NCBI GenBank assembly: GCA_013400155.1
Contig: VXBM01000241.1
Span: 64,723-128,722, forward strand
Length of the DNA stretch: 64,000 bases
Origin: Helopsaltes ochotensis
Lineage: Eukaryota > Chordata > Aves > Passeriformes > Locustellidae
Direction of reading: 5' to 3'
The notes beneath the pieces are model-generated. The model was not told the DNA's origin, searched no databases, and worked only from the letters and a program-made list of their open reading frames with translations. The translations under genes and the position numbers were made by a program. The stretch's first letter is position 1. Each line of letters opens with the position of its first letter. Shown here one piece after another: positions 45,807-57,172 of the stretch.

Positions 45807-48800
45807 GAGATTTATTAGTTCAAGCTACTCATAAATGTTCAAGTAATGCAAAGCCACTCATGAGAATACCAATACGGCATTTAGTTAAAACAAAATACCA
45901 TGTGTACTGCTCCCCAGGATTTGAGCTTTCATTACCACAGGCTCCAATCTTTCTTCCAAACAGAAAAGACACTAATGAATGGTATACAGATTGTGTGTGA
46001 GAAGAACATCAGTTTTTATTCAGCAAGATGAGAGAGACTTAAACCAGAATTAAAGATAAATTACATGCGAGGGATCAAGTTTAGCTCTCATTTACACTGA
46101 TGTAAATCTGGAGTTGCTCTGTTAACTTCAGTTGTGTTGATTTCGATGATTGCATATTTATACTAATGATACTGAGCAAATACTAAAAGCAGTGGGGGAA
46201 AAAAAAGACTAGCATTTTTTTCTTTAGCAGACTCTAAGTGTCATCCGCTGCCTGGAATTTAACAGAGATCTGTAACTGAATTTTTGTAGTTGAAATATTT
46301 GCATATGTCTGTTTTAATGAGTCCAACAACTTGAGTTTAAATGTACAGAGCCATTTACAAAGTTTTAATTCCATGTACAGACACATTATCTTCTATATCC
46401 AATTTTGCTAGAAAACGGTTACACTTTTGGAAACCCATAATCTTCTGCACCTGGTATTATTGGAGCATCTGTGGAGGCAGCGATGACAGTTCTTTGAAAA
46501 GATAGCTTCTGAAAAAACACCACCATGAGAAAACCAACCAAACAAAAACCCAAGAAAGACAAATAAAGAAAATACAAAAAGAAATAAAACATTTCAGAGG
46601 AAATCACCAGATTAAAATAAACTGCAAAAGAAACAAAAGTAAACCCAGGAAGATCAAAACAGACAAGTCAATATACTGAAGGCTTCACTCAAATCAAGTT
46701 TAATACTGATACTGGCACACAGAGGATGCTGTTGACACTGTATAAGGTCCTGGGCTTACAGACAAGGTAGGATGGACATCACGCCCTTTGTTGCAGCTTC
46801 CCAACTCCAGCAGAGATGGAGCTGCTGGATGAGATGGAGCTGCTGGCAGGGAGGGTCTCCACCCTACACATGCTGTGCTGCACTGATCTGCCCATGCGGA
46901 TGTCTCAGCTGCTCTCATGCAAACCAGATGTCCCCAGGTGCTACATGCTGGCTGATTAAATCCCCCAGGAAGGTCACCTGGCATTTCTGTGGGCAGTGCT
47001 CCTCTGGGAAATTGATATGGGAGTTCTCTTGAGAAGCTGGGATGCTGCTGGTTCCATGGTGACATGAGGGTGGGCCTGTTTAAATAAGATCCCACACAGA
47101 CACAGGTTTGTCCCTGTCTCTGACCCATGACTTCACTGGCTGCAGTTGTTTACACGTATGCTTTCCACATGCTTCAAGCTCTCCCAGGGAGACATTATCT
47201 TGAGGAGAGACTGTGGGGGTTGAATCAACATCTGGGCTACCTGCTGTGTTGTTAGCCATCCAGCAAATTTCTGTATGCAAACATCAGGAAACAACAACTC
47301 TCATATCTTGTGAACCCACTTCTCTTCCATTTTCAGTCATATAGATCACTACTAATTAGTGTCCCTCCACCAAACCAGCAGTTGCCTACCAGCAGTGCTA
47401 GGATAGTACATTGAGAAGAAGCTAATGATCCTCAGTGCTGTGATGCACTTGAAACATTGGAGGAAAAGCAGACCCATAGTCATCAGGTTGATTTAACTAC
47501 AGATTTGGGGACCCCACAATTTCCCAAGCACTGTTCCGGCAACAAGAAACAATGTCCCTCAATCTGCTCAGCCCAGCAAGGAAAATCAGCAGCTTTCCCC
47601 CTTTGCCCCAGTCATGGCAGAAAGAGTTGCCGTCCAAGGACATGCCCATCCCCCCATGTGGCCTCTCCCTTCTCTGCAAAAAAAACTCTTCACAAGCTAG
47701 GTTCCACCCACAGGCCACCAGAAGAATCCAGATTTTTGCAGAGTATCTAGATGCCTAACCACAGTAGGGTTGTGGGATTGCTGCAATGAGATTTTCCTGT
47801 GAGTTTAGTGGCTAGATATTTTTGAAACCCCCACTGGGTCAGCCTCCTGAGGCTAGAAGATATCTTTAAAACCTTGTCCCACATGACTAGCAGCTGTGCA
47901 AGAAACATCAGCAAATATTGTGGAACCCATCCATGATGGACATAGCTTACTTTGGAAATCATTGAAGTTCGTATCCTTGTAAACAATTAGAGGGAGTAAA
48001 TCTGCTGTCACTAATATTCCAGCTTGCCACTCAGCTTGTTTCATTAATCTCAATACAGAGTTAGGCATAAGATTTGGGATGTATAGCTTTTAGAAATCTG
48101 CTTTTTTATTCTCTGATCTACCCTTGTGCTTAGATACCACGGCAATGGGCTACTTAAACAGAATAGCTTCATTTCTTTGTTCTTTTGAATCCCTTCTCCA
48201 TATATAATGCAATTAACTGTGCTGTTAAGGCAGTCCAGATGGGCACTGTGCTATCCTCAGATATATCCAAATATCAACATGTTGATGATAGTATAATGCT
48301 TCATTTGGGGTTTTTTTCCCATTTTCCTACTAACAGCAGCTTTTGAACTTAAAAAGACTAAAATGGAAAAAGAAAGAGAGCTCTTACTTACAGAAACTAC
48401 AGTTATATGAAGGATTTGATCAAAATGTAAACTCATAAATGGAAACACATCTTATGTCTGCCTGTTTTTCTGGTCAGTCCACAGGAGATGTCAGTTTTAC
48501 TGTTCTCAGGTCCATGGGCAATAATACTGCCTGAAGCCATGAAGGTTTTTGACTTCCAATAGAGGAGAAAGCTAACTCATTAGACAATGTTGCCTGGATT
48601 CATTGCCTTCTCTGTATGAGGAAGGACTTTGGCATCTTATATCTGATGGAAGGAAAATTGTTCTTTTCCTAAAAGCTGTCTTTTATTCATTGTAAACCAT
48701 TGACTATGTGATATTCTTATAGAATTTAAATTATTTTTTTTATTTTGGAAGCGCAGTGTCCTTTGTGGTAGGAGACAGTTCCTACCTAAAAACACATGTA

Positions 48801-48926
48801 ATCTAAATACATGAGACAACCAGAATCACTAAGTGTGGCTGAACTACAATCAAGCCTTGGCCCAATGCTGAACTTCCATTTCCTGCTTCTCCCCTCATCT
48901 GAGCAAGGAGAACATCACTTTGGATG
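45807..48926. other. Unassigned DNA
   Basis: It contains an old palindromic repeat relic at 46,084-46,145, an A-rich stretch at 46,510-46,640 and a GC-richer segment at about 46,750-47,250. The last has a short tandem duplication, gagatggagctgctgg occurring twice at about 46,812-46,846. No gene is recognised. Confidence 0.4.
46084..46145. mobile_element. Possible relic of an ancient palindromic sauropsid repeat
   Basis: The segment contains a perfect short hairpin, tttaca-ctga-tgtaaa (46,091-46,106), followed by ctggagttgctctgttaact and tcag. From memory this resembles the common MITE-like sauropsid repeat built from 'tttacaccggtgtaaatc' and 'ggagttactcc' arms. Only one arm is legible, so the assignment rests on pattern recall. 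Confidence 0.35.
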
Positions 48927-49736
48927 TGATTCAGCTCAAATACCTAAATTTAGCAATTCAGCTCACACTAAAGTGGACACCCTTCTTAGAGCAGCTGAAC
49001 ACTAGGGCCTCCACTGATGGCACTGGCAGAACCTCCCTCAGAGAGTTTTCCAGCCAAGGAAACACACATGGCTAAATAAAGCAAACCACAGCATCATGCC
49101 TCTGCAGAAGGCACCAAGGGAACCCAGACTGCCCTGGGCATGAGAACCAGAGCCTTTCTCTGGTGCAAAGGCCATGGACATACATGAAAGGGAGATAATT
49201 TAGAGCAGGAATGTGATTTAAGCAGATTGAATCCTGCTGAAAGACCCTAGTTCTTCCAGAAAGGTCTAGAAAAAACATTGTGCATGATAACTAATTTGCA
49301 TCAAAAGCAAGAAACTTAGCCCCAGGATGGGTGAATTTGTCTATAAAATGTTCCCCCACAAAGCCCAACACTGCCAGGGCCCTTGACATCCCATCAGCTG
49401 GATTGACACTGGAACCAGGACTGGGGATCATCCCTCCCTCTCTTTCTTTCTTTCTTTCTTCCTTCCTTCCTTCCTTCCTTCCCTCCTTCCTCTCTTTAAT
49501 ATCTCTCTTTCACTTTACCTATTCTCTACCCATCTCTCTCTCTTTCTTTTGCTCTTTCTATTTAAAACCAACCACCATGTGTTTATATTAGAAGATAAGG
49601 GACTAACACATAGCAAATTCCATGCCAAGTGTATAATTTATTAATAAAACTTTGCAAGTTTTTATGGACCCTCCGATTTTTGTTGTTTCTTTTTGACTGA
49701 GGGCATCTATGAATCTTGGGTGTTCCCTTCCTTTCA
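48927..49736 (+). mobile_element. Probable solo LTR (ERVL-like)
   Basis: The right part is LTR-like. A TATA box tataaaa (49,342-49,348) is followed by an internal pyrimidine microsatellite, then aataaa (49,643-49,648), a T/G-rich stretch and a CA end at 49,736. This is the U3-R-U5 order on the plus strand. GGATG follows the end (49,737-49,741), and GGATG also stands at 48,922-48,926 just before a TG. That suggests a 5-bp target duplication and an 810-bp LTR; 5 bp is usual for ERVL. The left boundary is the weak point. No primer-binding-site-like sequence or viral gene follows, so it would be a solo LTR. Confidence 0.5.
49437..49495 (+). repeat. (TTTC)n/(TTCC)n pyrimidine microsatellite
   Basis: About 60 bp change from TTTC units to TTCC units. 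It lies within the putative R region of the LTR above and continues as looser pyrimidine-rich DNA to about 49,560. Confidence 0.95.
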
Positions 49737-49741
49737 GGATG

Positions 49742-52700
49742 GGATACCACACTCTTTACCTCTTATTTCAGAGCTGGCAAGGGCTGTGATGTAAATTTGC
49801 TGAGATAATATCTGAGTGTCAGACATAATATCAAAATGTTTAGCTAGCAAACAGGTTTGCTCAGCCCCTTTCCTTCCTTCCAAGCATGATTTTTAATTGT
49901 AAGCATAGACATCAAGTACAGATAGAAAGTCTTACAACCAGGAATCTGGTGTGTGTATTAAAACTCCAGTTGGAAAGAGCCTAACATGCAAGATCACTTG
50001 TCACTTTTTCTGATAAATTACTGAGTTTTTTGACCCCTTTCTTCTTTCTCCCACCCAACCCCCACTTTCAAAATACCAAAAGCAATTAGAGCACATTACA
50101 GGCTAAATCACTTGTTAAATTTCAGTTTTTAAGTCAGAGCCTATTCCGAATTATTGCAAGCGAAAAAGTACCTTAATTACAGTAAAGCTTAGGGCACTTA
50201 ACTGGTCCTAGTTGCCAGACTTCAGGAGGATTATTGTTATTATAAAAAAGAGCAGCAATACAGCAAGGCAAGACACTGATAACTTCCCAAGTGGGATGTG
50301 AAAAGCAATGGATTTTTCCAATAGTTGAAATAGAGAATATGATGCTATACTACATTTATAATGATTGGTAAATCAAACTCTGCATTTAACTCTCTGAGTA
50401 GATTTCAGGTGGGCACAGAAATTCACTTCAGGTTATTCTCCTCTTCCCTCCAAATGAATTGACAGCCTGAGGGGAAATCCTCTACCTGTCTGACACTAAT
50501 GCAGACTTTCCTAACTAATACTTTTCACCTATGACAGTCACGGGTCAATCCCAGTGCTTGGCACCTGGGATAGAGCAAACCAACATTTTCAGAGCAGAAG
50601 AATAAATAAGTCTGTTGCTGTGATCACCTCTCATGTTTTGCATGGCAGAAGGGCTTCTCACTCTTAGATATTAGCTAAGGGGCCATTAAGTAAACAATAA
50701 AAAAAAAGTGTTGTCTTCTTCCTGCCCCTCTAAGCGAGGGTGGTGACTCCAGCGTTGATGCCAGAGCCAAGTCTCAGGTGAATTTTAATCCTTCATTATT
50801 CAGTACATACTGTTTTTTCCCTTTCCCTCTAAAATGACAGTCATGCTGTTAAGCATAATAATTGTTCATGAGTGAGCACTGCTTTTTGTCCCTCTTGATT
50901 TTGCCTCTAAGGCAGGCTTCTTACTCCACTGAGGTCAAGGGTCACCTGCTAAATCATGCATACCCACAATCCCTGGTGAATTATGCAGTTGACAAACTGC
51001 CGCTAATGATTAGTACAACCTGCATTAAAACCCTGGCACTAAATTGATATTACTTGAGTGATGGATTACACCTCTAATGAGCGGATTATTGCCACAAGTG
51101 ACCTTGTCGGCTGAAAGAGTGTTTCAATATAACTAACATCTCTCACATTCTCATGTCACAGCAGTTCTAAAATAATATTGTCTCTCCTTTTTGATTATTT
51201 TTTTTTACTCCTACTTCGCTTTCTAGTCCCTCAAATAAGCAGGTAATCTGTAAACAGCACTTCTAATGGGATTAGTCATTACACTGTACTCCAATTAGTA
51301 CAGCTTCATGCCTCTGAAACACCCAGTGCGCAAAAAGATCATTTTTTCGGTTGAAAAATACTGTTCTTATTTTCTTCCCTGTTCTTCAGAACATTGAAGT
51401 CCACTTGCAAGCACGTTTGCCTCACTGCTGAGGGGATCACATGGCCCCGAGATATCAGTAAATTTGCTGCCCTTTTATGAAGAAAAAGATGAAATAATGG
51501 CTGTGCACTTCCGTTTTCTCTCAGAGAAAGTCATCACTGCCTAATCGTATTGATGGGACAGAACATGGTCAGAGCATCTTCTTTATAAAAACACTCAGCC
51601 AGGCTGATCGCTTGCCCCACTTGATCACCCAGGGGGTGGACTCCAGAGCTCTCCCAAGCAGGGAGCTTGAGTTCTGTATGTGCTTGTGAGCACTGGAGAA
51701 GCGTGTCCAGCTACCCTGGTGTTTCGTCGGTTCAGATGGCAGTGCTCCCGCTCGCCAGCAACCAAGTGGCAGTTAATTCACCAGGAGGGAGGAAACAGGT
51801 TTTACTAAATGTTTCACCAAAAAAGAAACCCCTCCTGCAAAGGGACTGTGCCGAGGACGAAGCCACAGTCTGTCTGTGGAGTTAATAGACCCCTCGTGGA
51901 GCCTCCTCACGCCTTTGTCTGGACACAGTTAGTGGTATATTCACAACTGCCTGTCACACTACACAAGTGCAGATGAGGCTGGAGGGGACCGTATATTGAT
52001 GGAATTAATTGAGCATAAGCCATGCTGACTGGTGGGGAAAATCACATGAAAGGAACAAAACACACGTGCCTGGCCATTGCTGTGTTCTAACAAAGAATGA
52101 GCAGCTACAAACAAATAAAAATTGTGGTGGAGGTTGTCAGCATGAGCTCTTTATTATCAATGGCATTTCATTCCCTGGGGGATCTACACACCCCTCAAAA
52201 CCAAGGCTCATTCCCCCAAAGTCAGACATGTTATATCAGAGAAAATCCAGTTTAAATAAATGCAATATTAAGTCCTGTGACAGCCTCTGACAGGGTCAGA
52301 TTCAATCTCCCAGTCCATATTGCTTCCCTCTGACCGCAGCCTCTGCCTTCCCCACTCCTCCCTGCCTCCACCCCACATGCTATCTAATACTTTTGATGTT
52401 CTGCAAAATGAGGAAAAACCCTAGTGCTATAGCTATAATGAGAATGTGTTCTCGGGATGCCCATTAATTAATCCTGGGAGACCTCTGCTCCCCTGTGCCA
52501 TACTGTTAAAGCTGCAGGCAGCTCAGATGCTCTTCCTGGCAGTTCCCAGGGATGCAGCAGAAGTGAAGAGGAGGGTTTGCAGGGCACTCTGAGGTAATGG
52601 CTGTGCGCACTCTCCTCCCTTCTGCCCACCAGAGCCCTTGCCTGGGCACATCCAGCCCATGCTTGCTTAATTGGACGTCTGGCCCGGCAGCATAACAACA

Positions 52701-55700
52701 GTGTTGGCTGCCTTTCTTCCTGTTGCAGGGTGTGAGAGGGAAAATGTACAATGGGTTGGTCTTGAGATGTTATACCAAACGTCAAGGCCAGGCAGATCAC
52801 CTTGTGCACATGACAGCTGGCCCAAAAATAGCAAAGGCAGCGGGAGTCAGAGTCACCTAATGAGCCTCCTCTTACTTCGGCAGGTGTTCACGTTGCAGGC
52901 AAGGCCAGCTATCTTACACTACAGAGGACTCTGCTTCCTTTTCTTTTTTAACATTCCCAGCTCCCAGGTATGCTTTGGGACAGCTCTACAAAAACAGAAA
53001 AAAAAGCCACAGCTTGAAACTGACAGACACATTCATCCTAATATTGCCATGGAAAATCTAGCAGGGAAGGAAGTAGAAAAGAGGAATGAGAATATTAAAA
53101 AAACTAATAAACCCCCAGGAAAGAGATTGCCAAGCTTAATTTCCCATCTTAATTTCCTGCTGTTCATCAGAGAAGTTAACAAAACAACGTGGAAATATCC
53201 AGTCATCCCCTCTGTAGTGATTACAGCATTTACAGTAGCTATGAGAAGTATCCACAGGCAGCAACAGGATTTGCAAGGATGCCAAGAATAAGACAACTCT
53301 GTCACCTTAGGCTGGCATCAGTGACATCAACTGTAAAGTGTCTGTCACGTGCGTTAGCAAACTCACGCATGATCAGTCCTCTGGTAGACTAAGGGAGAAT
53401 GGTGCTGCAGGCTCCACAAATCGTGGAAATGCAGAGGCAGGTGAGGAGGCTGGAGGCAAGGCCACCTTCTTGCTGGCTTAGACCTGAAGTGCCAGCTTGA
53501 CAAACTACAATGAGTCAAATTGCCTCTTGCCCTATTAAACTACTGTTCATCTGTCCGCTTTCAATTTAATCCTTCACTGTTCATAAATGTAGACCGAGAA
53601 ATATTCTTTTCTCAGAGTCAAGACACCATTGTGGACAATGCTGATGACAAAATTTGTTCTCTTTTCAATCATGAGTTGACTATGAGAATGGTGTCTGCTG
53701 CTTCTCTCTCTCAGCTGCCTGGTGTGAAGCCTGAATGCATTCCAAAATTATAAAGAAAACATATACAGCCATATTTTTTTTCTTCTCTCCAGCTCTTTTC
53801 CATTCAGAATCAGCAGGGAATAGACTTTGTTTGTACTTATTTATAATTGTGGTATATTGAGGAATGTTCAGAGAGATGTGTTTCACATCTCATCTCAGAA
53901 GTCCATGCCTGTTTTAATCTTTTCCAAGCATAGTATCATAGTATCATTTCCAAGCATAGATATGTCTTTGGTTGCTTAGAAAGATTTGCATCCCACACAT
54001 ATGAGCTCCGCACTTGAGGACGGTGGATTTGTTTTTCTGTGGGTAGGAAGAAGAAAAGTTTGGCTATACTGCTCCTTCCAGTGAAGTAGTCATTGCCTGG
54101 TTTTTGTTTGTTTGAAGATGTGGCCCAACACCTGCTATTTCCTATTATGTTAAATGGCTTGCTAGAGTAATTTGCTTTTGGCAGCAAATTGCAGACATGG
54201 GTGCTCAGTGCTGAAAGACTTGTACTGCCCACTTAGCACATATTGCCCTAATATTTTTATAGCTATGTATACAGAGGAGGGCTACTCAAATATTTTCCAT
54301 AGAAAAACAGTTTACTGACGCTTTCCATAAAATGCTGCTTCTTTCCAAGGAAAATTTTACTACTGGCTGAGAAACTAAACAACTGAAAACTAGTGGGCTT
54401 TTAGTCTTAAGGCAATAACCAAAAAAATGTTAATTAAAAAAATGTAGAAATGGTGATTCAGAAAACAGAACAGCTTGTCCTGCAGGAAAACTTTATAAAA
54501 CAATTCAGTGCTTTATGAGATGTGTAGTTTTTCTGCTCCTCTTTTATGTACAGGGCTTCTCTGTCCCACTTCATACATAATATGCAGCAAGCAAAAACCT
54601 AACATGATGCAATCAAGAGAAGATGCAGTTGCACAACAAATACACAAATACTTGAAAGATCAAGAAATTATAATGCCACCTTCACTAACTGTTTCAAAGT
54701 CAGTCTAAAATACAGGGAGTCTAGCTGGAGGTGTCTCTCCTGGAGTTCTTTCTTTCAACAAAAGACAGTCCCTGCTTCTACTTCAAAAAATAAAAACAGT
54801 TGTAAAATCTCTTTTAGATATGGAGGAGAGATAACTAATGGGCATTGGAGACTTTAGAAACATCAAGCAAATAAAGGAAACTAAGAACATACCTTTTCTC
54901 TATTGCCTCATTTTCAAGTCCATTTCTAACAAGAGATTAGGGGAAACTGAAGGCATTTTTTTTCTAATAGACTTGCGCTGGAAATCCTGGAACTATATAG
55001 TGTGATAAAAAGCAATAGCAGAAGACATAGTTTGCTGAAGCCAAGAAACATCCTAGTTTTTCTTACAATCTAATTAATTTGCTTTATTTCCCATGGTTGT
55101 AGAAGCACTAGTGTTTGAAACACTCTGAGTTAAGTACAGAGATTCAAGAAAAGAAACCATAAAAACCATGAATCACTGTGGTTATATTCAAATCCAACAG
55201 GTCTGGGCATCATTCTTCCACTCTTCCACTAATTCCCTCTTCCACTAAAATACCAAAAATGCACACTGAAATCCTACACTGGCAGAGAAATTAGATGACT
55301 AGGTCTTTTTCATCTACACTTTCTCTGATTCCACATTTCTGTGGTTTTATTATTACAAATTACTTTAGGAATCCTTTTTCCTGTAACAATAGACATACCT
55401 GTTCTCTGTTTTAGTCATTGACAGAAGACACAACAAGGTTAATATTGTCATATATTAAGTAATTGAAACACTTGGCCTTCAACTGTGGTGACATCCCAGG
55501 AGATCACCCCTCCTGCTGGGTGGTATCACTTAGACTACATAGGCCCTATAAAATTTTTCTTTTTGGTGGAACAAAGTATTGATTAAAGAAAAAAAAAAAA
55601 AGAGGGGAGTCAAACTGAAGGACTTTTTTTTTTTTTCCTGAACTTTTTAATTTTCCAGTTGTCTTTCTTCTTAGGACTGTCAACCATGCCAGCTATTCAG

Positions 55701-57118
55701 AGACCACACCAGTATGAACTCCATGATTACATGCCTATATGCCTTGAAGACTAGCCAGGACTAGTAGGGTCCTCATATTTGGACAAAACTGTAGTACTCT
55801 TAATCTTGATGAACAGTCTGGTTTTGGTCTATTTCCACCAACTAAGTTGTCTAACATCAGGAGCAATGGGAAGCTGGAAGCTTTTGAGGACTCCATCAGA
55901 GCCAAAAGGTGACATGAGAAGTAAAGCACTGTTAAATGTTAGGAAAAGCAACCCTGCATGACTTTTTGTAAGCAAAGGAGACTGGAAAAATCAGTGTATG
56001 CTACTGTCCAGAGTAGAAGCCAGGGAGAGGTTGAAGGAATTTGCTTTGCTTTGCTGCTTAGAGTTAAAAAGCTCAGTGCTTTAGGCTTCTCCACCCCAAG
56101 CAGCTTTGTCTTACATGAGTAATTGTACTTTGGTCATAGGAAACATTTCTATCAGTATGAGTTTGTGAAGTTGAACCACAAAGGAATTCCCAGGTTAATA
56201 TGAGTTGTTACAGGAAAAAGGAAAGGATGAAACAAATATACACAACTAAACCTGCCATTGTAGGTGGCTGAGGTAAAGAGCAACAGGGTATTGAAATGGA
56301 ACCCATACAGTCTGCAGAAACAAGAACCTACCTATGCGCTAAGAAATACGCTTCAAGTGAAATGTGCATTATATGCTGAGTATTAAAATATAATGCTCTG
56401 CTTTAATGATTCCCACAGAAGTAAAACCTACTTTTTCAATGTTTGTGGTAATCCACTAAAAGCAAACTGTGGAAAGATCTTAACGATGCTCTTTCCTTCC
56501 AGTAAAAACAGATATAGACAGTGTAGTTCATTTTTTCAAAAAAAACCACTTTCCATTTTTTTGTTCAGTTTCTTTATGCTGTGCAGCACAGAACATAATT
56601 ACGTTACACTGTAGGCTTGAAAAGTCACTAAGCAGCTGATAAAAGGCAAAGAAATCAGTACGATTTTCTAGCTGAAAAAAGGGCTTTTCTTATTGGAGCT
56701 GATAACTCTCACCAAGGGCTTCAGGCTTTTGTTACATCAATTTGAAGAACTCATAATCTCTGCATTATGAATGTTCAACCAGGATATTTTCTGTTGTAGT
56801 GTATCAAGCACCTTCAATATCACAGCTCCTGTTGTCATTGTTGGGTAAACAGCTTTTGACACGTTTTCAATATGATTACATTAGAACAAGTGGGTCATGA
56901 TTGATAACCTAATATTCAGGCCATGCAAATCATCAATCACAGGAAGTATATTAATTATTCAATGAAACCATCTAATGCAAGAATCAATGTTGGAAATGAA
57001 GAAAAGAAACTCCCAGCAGAGGCTACATCAGATAATAAAAAAGGAATACTAAATAATCTCAGCCCATAATCCTGTTTAATAAAATCCATTTATTTAGCTG
57101 TCAAAAACATGATACAAT
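49742..57118. other. Repeat-poor, probably regulatory or intronic DNA
   Basis: No gene or interspersed repeat is recognised over 7.4 kb. The longest true open frame in the window (52671-53291, plus, 206 codons) lies here but has no recognisable domain. A 55,588-55,634 segment pairs a poly-A run with a poly-T run about 25 bp apart. A local duplication of 'ttccaagcatag' is seen at about 53,922-53,960. Motif clusters at about 51.0 kb are listed separately. Confidence 0.4.
51004..51088. promoter_or_regulatory. Homeodomain/bicoid-type motif cluster
   Basis: TAATGATTAG (51,004-51,013), GGATTA (51,063-51,068), TAATGA (51,075-51,080) and GGATTA (51,083-51,088) occur within 85 bp. GGATTA is the bicoid-class (Otx/Pitx/Gsc) site, and TAATGATTAG is a paired homeodomain-type word. 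The surrounding kilobase is repeat-free and contains other TAAT-core words, which fits an enhancer-like conserved element. This is inferred from motifs only. Confidence 0.3.
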
Positions 57119-57172
57119 TATTAAAAAAAAAATACAAAAAAACCCCAAACAAACAAACAAAAAAACCCCACC
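57119..57172 (+). repeat. A-rich (AAAC)n low-complexity tract
   Basis: A runs interrupted by C and CCCC (caaacaaacaaac, aaaaacccca), much like the tract at 7,778-7,868. No recognisable retroposon body adjoins it. Confidence 0.8.

Noticed and set aside
52671..53291. Longest real open frame (206 codons, plus), crossed by two acceptor-like sites
   Set aside because: No recognisable domain, mixed low-complexity and random-looking composition, and overlapping open frames on the other strand. A frame of this length can arise by chance in a GC-richer patch of a 64-kb window.
55588..55634. Poly-A and poly-T runs forming an inverted repeat
   Set aside because: Homopolymer runs are common here. A short A/T stem is not evidence for a functional hairpin or a transposon end.
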